Source: Terramyces sp. JEL0728
Taxonomy: Eukaryota; Chytridiomycota; Chytridiomycetes; Rhizophydiales; Terramycetaceae
Direction: 5' to 3'
Assembly: GCA_027603945.1 (NCBI GenBank)
Contig: JADIIU010000002.1
Location: 186,001-250,000, forward strand
DNA: 64,000 nucleotides
Position 1 is the stretch's first letter, and each line of letters begins with the position of its first letter. Under the pieces are notes generated by a model. That model was not told the DNA's origin, searched no databases, and was given only the letters and a program-made list of their open reading frames with translations. Shown here one piece after another: positions 45,247 through 55,460 of this stretch. A program made the position numbers and the translations under genes.

Positions 45247-46472
45247 CTATATTAGGATAAGAGAGCCTTCCGGAATATTGACAACTGGTGGGCTAAAGCA
45301 CCTGAAATGAGGTTGAAGGATCTCTATAATATCTTCAACCAGTTTAATTGTTTGATTTTGCGGTTTCCCCGACTTCCAAGACGGCAAGGGCAAACCAATT
45401 AATGATTTCACACACTCCAGAATCGACGAAGCGACTGTCCCAATATTGTAACCCCCTTCCAGTGCTAAAACCAATTTTCCATTTGCAAGTCCTTTTAGCA
45501 AGTGGGTAAATTGTGCAAACCCAGCTGGTGTAACGAAAGATTCGCCAATAAAATCACCTAGTCCAGCATCGAATCCAGCACATACTACTTTAGAAATATT
45601 ATTACTTATCACCAGTTGGGGGTTGAATTCGTATGCTGCTGGCATGATAATTTGCTGGAAAACATGAAGGTAATCTGCGTCTCCCACCCCTGAGCAAACC
45701 CATGGTATATTTATATTTCTGGATAAGTGAATAGTACCTCCCCAGCCCTTTCCCTTTGCCAATATGATACTTGTCGGCATCGGAAGAGAAAGGGAAGAAT
45801 GTTCCGTTTTCATATCGATGGATTGAAATAACAAGAACATTGGGATTCTCGTAGAATTGGCCCTGTGTGCCATTCCCATGATGGATATCCCAGTCTACGA
45901 TGAGAATCCTTTCCAAATTGTGCGACTTTATCTGCAGTTAATTGCGATTACCTGTATTAATTCAACTTTACCATTCGCTCAGTAGCTAAACCAACATTAT
46001 TTAATAAACAGAATCCCATTGCTTCATCCTTCGTGGCATGATGTCCAGGCGGTCTAACTAGCGCAAAAGCGTTGTTTACTTGTCCATTCCAGACATCTTC
46101 ACAACACTGGTATACTCCTGCAGCAGAAACCAAAGCCGCCTGAAGGCTATTTTTGCAAAGATATACATCGACATAGTTTTTCTGCAGATCATATAATTGC
46201 CTTGGTGTTGAGAATGGAATTTCTCTTAGTTTCCTGATATAATCCGCTGAATGTGTAAGGTGAAGATAATTCGATGCAGATTCCCTAATCTTTATGCGAT
46301 ACAAAAAAGTAAGCAAGTCCATGTTTGCCAATAATTCAAACGACTTTGAAATCCTCGATCCATCTTCGTAGTGTACATCTAACTTTGTGTTTGATGGATT
46401 GATATGCTGCAGCATATCTTCGTCATAAAAGAGTCCTGTGTTAAACCCAGACTTTGTTTGGTATCTTGACAT
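45247..46472 (-). CDS. class II (Hda1/HDAC6-type) histone deacetylase
   Basis: Zn-dependent lysine deacetylase, 382 aa. Introns: a 40-nt tandem unit 45932..45971, 45719..45737 (19), 45588..45605 (18, in frame, no stop). Conserved: VRPPGHHATKDEAMGFCLLN, NNVGLATERM, then ILIVDWDIHHGNGTQ with the Zn-binding Asp/His, the class II motif HRYENGTFFPFSSDAD, GVGDADYLHVFQQIIMP, VCAGFDAG, and LALEGGYN. Probably nuclear, acting in gene silencing. A candidate GC-AG intron could extend the C-terminus to 45058 (see findings). Divergent from the TAF3-like gene, 27 bp between starts. Confidence 0.9.
45932..45971 (-). other. two adjoining 20-nt intron-like units (zero-length exon) in HDAC gene
   Basis: Read on the minus strand, this 40-nt gap is exactly GTAAAGTTGAATTAATACAG followed directly by GTAATCGCAATTAACTGCAG. 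Each unit has GT and AG ends and an AATTAA branch-like motif. Both must be removed to join ATERM to IKSHNLERILIVDWD: removing only one leaves a stop or a frameshift. Confidence 0.7.
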
Positions 46473-46499
46473 TGTTGAAAAAAATCAATCTAACAGAAA

Positions 46500-48089
46500 A
46501 TGTCTGATTTCGCAGCACAGCTAACAAGCATAGCAATCGCTCAAATTCTGAATTTGATTGGAGTGGATAGGATACACGGATCTGCACACCAAGTGCTAGT
46601 TGAAGTGGTTCAAGCTTACATGGAGTTGATTGCAAAGAAAGCCGTGCAGTCAGCAAATTTGTGTGGAAGGACCGAACCTTGTCTCTTGGACCTCATGGGG
46701 CCTTTAAATCATTTAGAAATTCATCCTAGAGAGCTGCTAGGCTACTTGCAAGCGGTTAAACAGCAAAATCGATCACAATTCAAATTTCCCAGAACAGAGC
46801 CGGCCAATTTCCCAATAAGTGAGTAAGAATCTGACTGATTATTAGGCCTTGATGCAATAGAGTTTTGTTTGGAGGAGCAAACTATGGAGAATTCTAAAGT
46901 TTACACGAATGGCGACATGGAAAGTGATTCAGAAATGGATGTCGATGCTGTAAAGGGTGAAATTATTGACCAGAGTTTCCCCCCTTTACCAGTTGAAGAG
47001 GACTACACCTTTGTTGTAGAATCTGTTCAAGAAGTACCCGATATTGAAATTATCATTGAGGAGCCTAATCCTGAAGTAGTCAAGCCATCAGAAAATATTT
47101 ACTTTAAAACTATTAGTTTCCAGGAGGCAACTGAAAGCTACTTGAAGAATTATCACGAATTCGATGACATGCGGGTTGAAACTCCAAAAGCGATGAATGA
47201 CACTTCCGAAATAGACAGTTTGCTGTTGGAGGCTTTGGAGTGTTGTATTGTTGACGATGCAAATGCACCTTTGAACCACGAAACTACTCTAGGTCTTTTG
47301 ACAAACAGAACTAGCCTTGGTGTTGCTATTCCCGAACCGTCCAGCTGTGGATATGAAACCAAATCTATTATTGGAGATCTTTTGATTGCTAGGTTGCCAT
47401 TATGCAATACAGTTTTAGGTGGGGAAAAGCTATCGGAACGGGAAGCAAAGATGACTGAAGATTTAATTGGGCTGTCTAGAATCAAGAAGAAGGAAAAAGA
47501 AAGAGATTCTGGCCAAGGAAAAGCACCTGTTAAACTATCTGCTGCTAAATTAGCAAAAAGAGAAGCAATGCTTCTTGCCAAACTGGAAAGAGGTGCGATT
47601 ACCAGGGAAGAGTTTGAATTGACTATGAAAATGGAATCTCGATATGTTAAACAAGAGAAAAAGGATACAGCAAATATTGCCGAAGCTGAACATTCGCAAC
47701 CACAGACACCTGCAAATAGCAATCCGGCTGCGACCCCAAATATTTCTGGGATTCCGTTGGGTGATTCAGAGCGATCATACGAACCCGTTACTAAACTTCA
47801 GCCTGCTACCTTTGCCAAGTCTCCGCAGTCTTCCCCAGAGAAAACGAAAGATTCCCTGATACCTCCAAAACAATCTCCTCAAAAACTGAAGCTCAAACTT
47901 TTCAAACCGCCTAAGCTTGCTTCCCCAAAATCCCCAGAAGAAATTATTCATTGCATTTGCCAAAATCCAACTTTAGACGATGGGCTGTTTATGGTAAGTT
48001 GCGACAAGTGCCGCAAATGGTTCCATGGCCATTGCGTAAATGTAACTGCAGAAGTAGCAGAGTGGAGATGTCACCGTTGCTCTAAATAA
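46500..48089 (+). CDS. TAF3: TAF3-like TFIID subunit (histone fold + PHD finger)
   Basis: 520 aa; one intron 46819..46845 (27 nt, the longest single intron resolved). N-terminal bromodomain-associated histone fold (residues ~1-85: LTSIAIAQILNLIGVDRIHG, then LVEVVQAYMELI). A long acidic then Lys/Ser/Pro-rich linker follows. The C-terminal PHD finger is CICQNPTLDDGLFMVSCDKC with KWFHGHCVNVTAEVAEWRCH. This end-to-end layout is that of TAF3, whose PHD reads H3K4me3 and partners TAF10. A TAF8 or Bye1-type alternative lacks one of the two ends. Stop TAA lies in AATAAA (48085..48090). Confidence 0.78.
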
Positions 48090-48095
48090 ATAATA

Positions 48096-48681
48096 CTAAA
48101 TGTATTTATTCTGCGTGAGATATTCAATTGCCATCAAGTAAGTTTGAACACTCGGCAAGTTTAATTCCCCTCTTAATACCAACTGTTTCAGCTCTGGCAA
48201 AGCCATTTCATAAATTTCGATAAATTCTGGATCAAAAAGTAGTACCTTCTGCGTCTCTGTCTGCTGGATGGGTGTCAGGAACGGCATTCAAGCAAACAAA
48301 CGGAATGAACCTATTTCTCCCCCACTTTAGTTCAGGAATTCCCAAATGGTCATCATCTAATAATCGAACGAACGATCCATCTTTCAAACGCGCTTCTTCG
48401 TTCAGCTCTTTTTTTGCACAATCTAGGATCGTTGGATGTTTATCAAAAGCACCGGAAGGCAGGGTGAACCGTAAATCGTTGATCCCCTGATTGTATTCTT
48501 TGATGAGGGTTACTTTTTTTGTATTTGTGTTGAACGGAAATATTACCACGAAATGGGGTGGTTGCTTTCCTGATCCAACTGAATCCCAATCAATGATTTG
48601 GCCATTTGGATATTCTACTTTTGTATGCCAGAGACTTAGATACCGTTTGTACGCCAACTTTTCCTCTAAAACCTTAAACAT
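48096..48681 (-). CDS. Nudix hydrolase
   Basis: 188 aa; one 19-nt intron (48227..48245). Nudix box region GAFDKHPTILDCAKKELNEE, continuing ARL: the Gly and the KEL(N)EE core are present, but the first Glu of the GX5E pattern is replaced, so activity may be altered. Acts on nucleoside-diphosphate-linked substrates in general; the specific one cannot be told. The start is taken at 48681 (MFKVLEEKLAYKRYLSLW), since the upstream residues are hydrophobic and lie in the PCNA 3' region. Its stop is 6 bp from the convergent TAF3-like stop. Confidence 0.78.
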
Positions 48682-48718
48682 ATCAGAGAAAAACCAAAAA
48701 ATTATAAGCACGAATTTA

Positions 48719-49573
48719 TTATTCATCGTCATTCATCTTTGGTGCGAGATAATACCTAAAGTCAAATAATTCCATACCTAATGTATCCTAATTCACTCAC
48801 TTTAAACTCAATCATCATTGGAATATCTTCAGAGATACCCAAAATGACTTTTGGGGACAGCGGACTGGCTTTGCAAAAGTTGAGCAAGTATTTCAAGGAT
48901 AATACAACAGAAACTGGCTTATCGCAGGTGATTGTGCAGGAATCAGCTTCGTCTTTTTCGTCAATAGAACCACCACTCCCGTTCTTGATCATCACTGATC
49001 CTTGTCCGATTTCACCTTCTGCAGAGAATTGAACTCCTTCTTTGGTAATGGAGAGAGTCACTGATTCAGACAAGTTGCTGAGATCAGTACAGATTCTCTT
49101 CAATTCATTAGAGGATAATTCAATGGTGGCATCATATTCAGTGTCTGGAACACCCAAATGATCAGAATCTATGTCCATCAATTTCAGGTTATATTCTGAT
49201 ACTCTATCATTCTTGCTGTTTTCAAACAATAGAGACAAGACATCACCCTAATATTAGCAACGAATACCTTATCCTCGGCTTGCAAGGTTAGGACATCATC
49301 TGGCCCAACAGATCGTAATATTTTGCCAAGAGAGACTAGAGACATACCAAGGTTAATTGATCTGTCACATCTATAGTGCTACAATTAAATCAACTGTACT
49401 TCAAATCCAGTTTGTCTGAGGAGTAATACAATTAATGCAACATGCGCAGAATCCATAGCTTGCAGAGAGATACCAGTTGAATTGCAATCAAAGTTGACAT
49501 CGACCACCAAATCCTTGACTGCATCAAGAAGTTTCTTTAGAGTAACCGCAGGATTTAATCTGGCTTCAAGCAT
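48719..49573 (-). CDS. PCNA: PCNA, DNA sliding clamp
   Basis: 263 aa (family 258-264). Introns 49379..49399, 49248..49267, 48756..48777. Seen: [56 protein letters not shown] (restored by splicing), [17 protein letters not shown] region, the interdomain-loop [10 protein letters not shown], and the C-terminal [16 protein letters not shown]. The clamp tethers DNA polymerases delta/epsilon and repair factors. AATAAA overlaps the stop. Confidence 0.95.
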
Positions 49574-49639
49574 ATTTATTTAGATTGGTGAAAAATATCC
49601 TGATCTTGTTTCCCAAAAATCGGACTTTTGTCTGGACTA

Positions 49640-51922
49640 ATGGACTGCTCGTTCACTTGCTGGTCATACTATATCAAGGAAGAATATTCTCCCAACCATC
49701 CATTGTTTGAACTCATTAAAGAATTGATTCCGTTCTTTGATTCATACTTTGCAGAGTTCACTGAACAACAATTAACTGTTCCCTACACATATATAGATTA
49801 TTCGCAGATTCCAATTAAAATAAACTGTGAAACGATCGACGCAATGGGAGTAAGTGCGACATTCGCTGCCCATAAGCATAAATACAACCAGGGATTCACC
49901 TGCAAAGTCAAAGAGCGGATAATAAGGTTAATACGGCTAATAGTAGATTGAATTATTTTAATCCAATTAAATTAAAGGAATTGAAAGCCGAACTGGTTGG
50001 ACAATGGGTCAGTATAGTTGGGACGATAGGTAAGCACAAATTTACGAGTTCGCACCAGCTTTGTAAGACCATTCGTTAAGAGGGTTGAATGTAAATGCTT
50101 GGGATGCGAAAAGGTAACACCAGTGACTTTGTTTGATGGTAAATTTCAATACCCAGAAGAGTGCAGCACTTCGGGCTGTAGAGGTAAATAACTCTTAAAA
50201 AGGCGGGAATTATGACGTCAACAGAGTGAATCAGACTACGGTAGATTGGCAAAAGATTCGGATTCAAGAGAAATTGGCTGACGATGTTGTTGATTCTGGA
50301 CGTGTTCCAAGACAGGTAGAATGTGAATTGTCCGGAGATCTTGTGGATCGGCATGTGAGTTTTGCTTAAATTAGGTCCCTGGAGATATAGTTACTTGTTC
50401 CGGAATCGTAAAGTGTTTAGAAACTGAAAAGTCCAGAAATACCGGCCAGCTGTACTATTTATATATTGATGTTATGCATGTTAAAGGTGCTTTATACTGA
50501 CAAAGGAAAAGACGAAAAGGAAGGGAAGGATAGCATGAGATTCAACGAAAAGGATTTGCGAGGAATCAACGAAATTCACAACTACCAAGGTAGCAATCGA
50601 TTTATGTTCAGGCGACTTGTTTAAACTTTTGGTTCATTCTGTGTGTCCAACTGTGTTTGGCCACGAAATGGTGAAGGCTGGAATTCTGCTGACACTCTTT
50701 GGAGCCAGAAAACGGGAAAACAGCAGTTTGCGATCAGATCCGCATATGTTGATAGTTGGTGATCCAGGGCTAGGAAAGTCTCAACTACTGACAGCATGTA
50801 TTGATATTCTAATTTAGCTGTAAAATTGGCTCCTCGTGGAGTTTATGTCTGTGGGAACGCAACAACAACTGCTGGATTGACTGTCACTTTATGTAAGGAT
50901 TCTGAAACGGGAGACACTGCTCTTGAAGCTGGTGCTTTGGTACTTGGAGACCAAGGCATATGCTGTATCGATGAGTTTGATAAGATGAAGGAGCACCACG
51001 CGTTATTGGAGGCAATGGAGCAGCAATCTATTAGTATAGCAAAATCAGGAATAGTATGTTCATTGCCTGCTAGAACCAGCATAATTGCAGCGGCAAACCC
51101 GGTAGGTGGGCACTACAACAAGCAAAAAACAGTTTCTGAGAATTTGAAAATGAATAGTGCTTTGCTATCTAGGTTTGACTTGGTTTTCATCTTGCTGGAT
51201 GTCGCAGATGAAAACATGGACTCCTATTTATCGGATCACATCATGAAAATTCATTCTGGAAGCTTGAACACTGGTGTAAGATCTGTTGTTCAGCGCCAAA
51301 CTGCTTCGTCTTCGCTATTAGAGCGTTTGAGGATATTCAGTAATGAAGAGATTGATCCCATCCCACCTTCGCTGCTAAGAAAATATATATCGTACGCTCG
51401 CACATACTCGAAGCCCAAACTTACGAGAGAGGCTGCCGAGCTATTACAGGAATTTTATTTGCAACTTCGAAAGTAATCTTTTTTGATATAGAAAATACAA
51501 CACAACCCCAATTACTACGCGGCAATTGGAATCAATGATCAGGCTTTCGGAAGCCAGAGCTCGTTCGGAAATGAGGGATAGCGTAACTGCCCAGGATGCT
51601 CAAGATGTAATTGATCTTATGAAAACATCCTTGTAAGCTTTAATAACATAGATGGGATACATACGACGATGGAAGAATGATAGACTTCAATCGATCGCAA
51701 ATGGGAGCTGGAAACTCTCGGCAAAATGAAAAGAAACAATTCCTCATTGAATTGAACGACCTCAGTAGAAGGAATTGCACCAAGAAATTTAATTTTGACG
51801 AGATGAAGAGAGTTGCCGAAGGTATGGGGTTGAAAATCAGTGTGGTGGAGTTGATTGAATACCTGAATCTCCAGGGATATTTGATATCCAAAGGGAATCG
51901 AGTGTATGAATTGCAAATATAA
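49640..51922 (+). CDS. MCM8: MCM8 DNA helicase
   Basis: MCM-family AAA+ helicase used in homologous recombination and meiosis. Nine introns: 49927..49946, 50030..50048, 50184..50202, 50355..50374, 50487..50505, 50590..50611, 50798..50817, 51473..51491, 51633..51651, leaving 701 aa. N-terminal OB fold with a Cys4 zinc site (CKCLGC and CSTSGC). Walker [12 protein letters not shown], Walker [15 protein letters not shown]8-specific [20 protein letters not shown], and arginine finger [13 protein letters not shown]. The C-terminal winged helix ends [18 protein letters not shown]8 rather than MCM2-7 is shown by these blocks and the winged-helix tail. MCM9, its usual partner, is not in this window. 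Confidence 0.92.
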
Positions 51923-51963
51923 TCTTTGTAATAATTTTGAGCAAGAATATTTTTCAAATCTGA

Positions 51964-53368
51964 ATGCAGCGTTTCTCAATAATTAAACGCAATATAAGCA
52001 CATTTTACGATATAGCTATAGTTGGCGGTGGAATGGTCGGCACTGCGACTGCTTGTGCAATTGCTTCTTCGCCTTTCGCAAAGGAATTGAAAATTGCAAT
52101 AATTGAAAGCGGAGACTTGCTACAAAAACAATCCATCGCCGATAATAGTTATTCAAACAGAGTTTCATCGATTACACCCACTTCCGAATCATTCTTGAGA
52201 GATTTAAAAGCCTGGCAGTTGATTCCAGAAAACAGAAAGAGACCTTACACGGAAATGTATTTTTCACTGATATTAGGCATGTATGGGATGCGATTAGCGA
52301 CGGATCAATTAGCTTTACACCTGAAAATGGACATGTTGCAACAATTATTGAAAATCGTTTGATTCAGTCCAGTTTAGCAGAGATATCCAAGGAATATAGC
52401 CAGATAAAAGTCTTCAACAAAGACAAAGTACTGTCAATCACCAGGAGAGATGGTCACCGTCCTAGCTTAGCTTTAGAATCTGGTGTAAATATAGATTGCG
52501 AATTATTGGTAATCAGTTCTAATTCAGATTGGCGCTGATGGGTTCATGTCGAAAGTTAGAGATTTTGCGGATATTGATATTAATGGATACGATTATTCTC
52601 AGTTTGGATTGGTAGCAACTTTGAACGTTGAAGAAAATGACAATGTTACTGCGTGGCAAAGGTTCCTGCCAACCGGTCCTATTGCGCAGTTACCAGTATA
52701 CGTAATGTAACACTAGTTATCTAGCACAATGTCGTCCTTGGTTTGGTCCCTAAACGGCAATCTTGCACACAAGCTTGCAAAAATGGATCCTAAAGAATTT
52801 GCACAATTGGTTAACGTTGGATTTTTAAATAGGTTCCAGGATCTCCAATATATTCTGGACAATATTGACAATGATGGAAAGTGCAGTGTTGATATTTTTA
52901 ATGAAGCACAATGGGGAAGAGAAGAGTTTGCAAGTAAATTCCATCCACCAACAGTCCTTGACGTTCAAGAACATTCCCGAGGAGCATTTCCACTGAGAAT
53001 CCGCCATGCAGATACTTATGTTGCGGACCGAATTGCTCTTGTAGGGTACTCATTGTTAATATAGCGATGCAGCGCACACAATGCACCCGCTAGCTGGCCA
53101 AGGACTAAATATTGGATTTTCGGATGCCAAAGCTTTGGGTAGAGTAATATCCAACGGTCTCAGAGATGGTACAGATTTAGGCAGTGTATTGTTGTTGAAA
53201 GAGTACGAAAGCAGCAGCTACATGTCAAATGCAGGCATTATGCTTGGTGTTGATTTCATGTCGAAAATGTTTGCTACCGCAACGACGTCCCCAATTCGTG
53301 CTCTTGGAATGAATCTGTTGGACAAATCTAGATTCCTCAAAGACGCAATAATGAAAGTGGTTGGCTAA
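51964..53368 (+). CDS. COQ6: COQ6, ubiquinone biosynthesis flavin monooxygenase
   Basis: 441 aa; introns 52257..52276, 52509..52527, 52696..52716, 53046..53064. FAD motif YDIAIVGGGMVGTATACAIA near residue 15, preceded by a basic presequence (MQRFSIIKRNIS). Family block NRVSSITPTSESFL, then the COQ6-typical MHVWDAIS, LLIGADGFMSKVR, LSSTMSSLVWS, and VGDAAHTMHPLAGQGLNIGF. Catalyses C5 ring hydroxylation in coenzyme Q synthesis at the mitochondrial inner membrane, so the organism makes ubiquinone and probably respires. AATAAA overlaps the stop (53367..53372). Confidence 0.93.
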
Positions 53369-53396
53369 TAAAAGTCGTACAAATAAATTTATTGCG

Positions 53397-55058
53397 TTAT
53401 GGAGCAAGACGTTTAGGGTCTCTTGGGAACAGAGTGGACTTTCTAATGTTTCCGAGATTTAGGTAGAACATCAACACTCTTTCCAAGCCCACACCACCAC
53501 CAGCGTGAGGAGAAGCACCGTATTTAAACGCATCGATATATGGCTTAATTGTACCAACATCAATTCCGAATTCAGTTGCTCTTTTGGCTAAAAATTCAGC
53601 ATCATGAACACGTTGGGCCCCAGAGAGAATTTCTTCTCCTCTCATGAAGAAATCGTAGGAGTTACTATATCCCTATCGTTAATGCGTATTACAGGCATGT
53701 TTGGGTCTGGCATGGTGTAGAACGGACGGACAGAGAGAGGGAATTTGTCAAGGATAAAGAAATCGGTGTGGTACTTTTCTTTTACCAATTCACCCAGTTT
53801 CTTTTCGGTGGCAGTGTTAAAGTCTTCATGGTCATCAACAGTTAATCCAGCATCGCGTAAAAGCTGAATAGCTTCAGGGAACTCTAAAATAAGTGTTTTT
53901 TGCAAGTATTTGAATTCTGGGAACGGATATTGTCTGTTGACGATTTCAAGCTCGTTTGCACAGTCGTTCTTGATACCATCAAAGATAGCAACAAACATCT
54001 CACCCAACATGTAGAGCACCTCGTGGTAGTGTTCGTTGAAAGACATTTCCAAATCCAATCCGGTAAATTCAGTCATATGACGGTGGGTGAGAGAGTTTTC
54101 AGCTCTAAATACAGGTGCGATTTCGTAAACACGGTCAAAATCAGCGCAGATCATCATTTGCTTGTGAAGTTGAGGAGACTGAGCCAAAAATGCCTTTTCC
54201 TTAAAGTATGGAACTTCAAACACGTTGGCACCACCTTCACTGGCACCACCATTGATTTTTGGAGTGTGGATTTCGGTAAACCCTCTTGCATCAAGGAAAT
54301 TTCTAAAATGCTTCGTAATGGTAGCTTGAACTCTGAAGATGGCTTGGTTTGTAATTGTTCTAAGGTCAATGACCCTGTTGTTAAGACGGGTGTCCAAATG
54401 AATAGGGCTAAAGCCAGACTCTTCAGTAATTTGAGCAATTGGACGAGAAGCATCTTCCATGGTGAATGGCAAGCGTTCAGCGCTGCTAATTACATAGATC
54501 TTTGTAATTTTTAGCTCGTAATTTTGAACGGTACACGACTTGATCAATTCTGGAGATTTGGTTACAACAGCCTCCACTTTGACGAGGGATTCTGCTGAGA
54601 TACCGGTGGCAAACTTGAGCATTTGCTTGCTAACCGTATTTTCGTCAACAACCAAGATAGATTGGACAGTTTCTGTACGCTGGCGCAAAGTGACAAACAG
54701 CATTTTGGCACCAGTTGGACGAGATACTTGAACTCTGGCGTTCAGTGTAATCGCCTTGTCGACATGCTCTTCACCAATGTTCTTGATTGCAACAAAAACG
54801 GTATCGCTTTTTGCATGCGATTGGTTCATTGGCAATTTTCCATAGAAATCAACCGAGTAATCCTACTTGTTATATAAAATGTACTGGGGACGCAGCTTCT
54901 CTTGCCAATCTTTCTTGTTCCAATCTTTCCGCAACTTGGCGCTTACGCTCTTCCTTTTCTCTTTCCTTTTGCAATTTCTTCAATGCATTCTTGGTAAGTG
55001 GTTTGCCTTCAGCGTCGAGCACCAATTCTGATAATTTTTCAGCTGTTTGTTCAGTCAT
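53397..55058 (-). CDS. DPS1: aspartyl-tRNA synthetase, eukaryotic cytosolic type
   Basis: Class IIb synthetase, 539 aa from the ATG at 55058. Introns 54863..54884 and 53673..53692. Lys/Glu-rich N-terminal helix, OB-fold anticodon domain, then class II motifs: motif 2 [20 protein letters not shown] and motif 3 [20 protein letters not shown]. The QSPQLHKQM and [14 protein letters not shown] blocks are diagnostic for AspRS. The frame stays open upstream to at least an ATG at 55166, adding 36 basic residues that look like a presequence (see findings). Confidence 0.94.
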
Positions 55059-55460
55059 TTCTTTTGCAGTGTAAAAATTTTTTCTGCTATCTAAGGTCAA
55101 GTGTCTCGTAAGAGTCATAGGAATAGGGTTATAGCTAGTGAAATTTATCCTTCTAATGCGGTTCATATGATGGATGGATGTGGAATTTATTAATGTACAG
55201 TTTCCAATACGACTCGTGAAAAGTGATAAAATATTTTTTGGGGGTTTTGAGAGAATGACTCTCCGTAATTTATTGAGAGCTAGCAATTGACTACATTAGA
55301 GTGCCGGAAATGTCTGAGAATATATTGAGGATCTGAAGTGCACCTAGAGAATATATAAATCTGATTATTTCTGGCATCTCATATTGAAAAGGAGAGTGCA
55401 AGAAAGTCGCTTAATCACCGTCTCTCTTATCTTTGTGAGACAATTTTTGTTTGTTGAAAA
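55059..55460. other. divergent AspRS/Raptor region
   Basis: 402 bp between the AspRS start and the Raptor ATG. The first ~108 bp (to 55166) may code an alternative AspRS N-terminus. The remainder shows no recognised element. Confidence 0.45.

Noticed and set aside
46869..48089. PHD protein as a gene separate from the histone-fold ORF.
   Set aside because: A 27-nt intron joins them in frame and the combined architecture is that of TAF3.
53900..54514. 204-codon plus-strand ORF.
   Set aside because: Antisense shadow of the AspRS catalytic domain.
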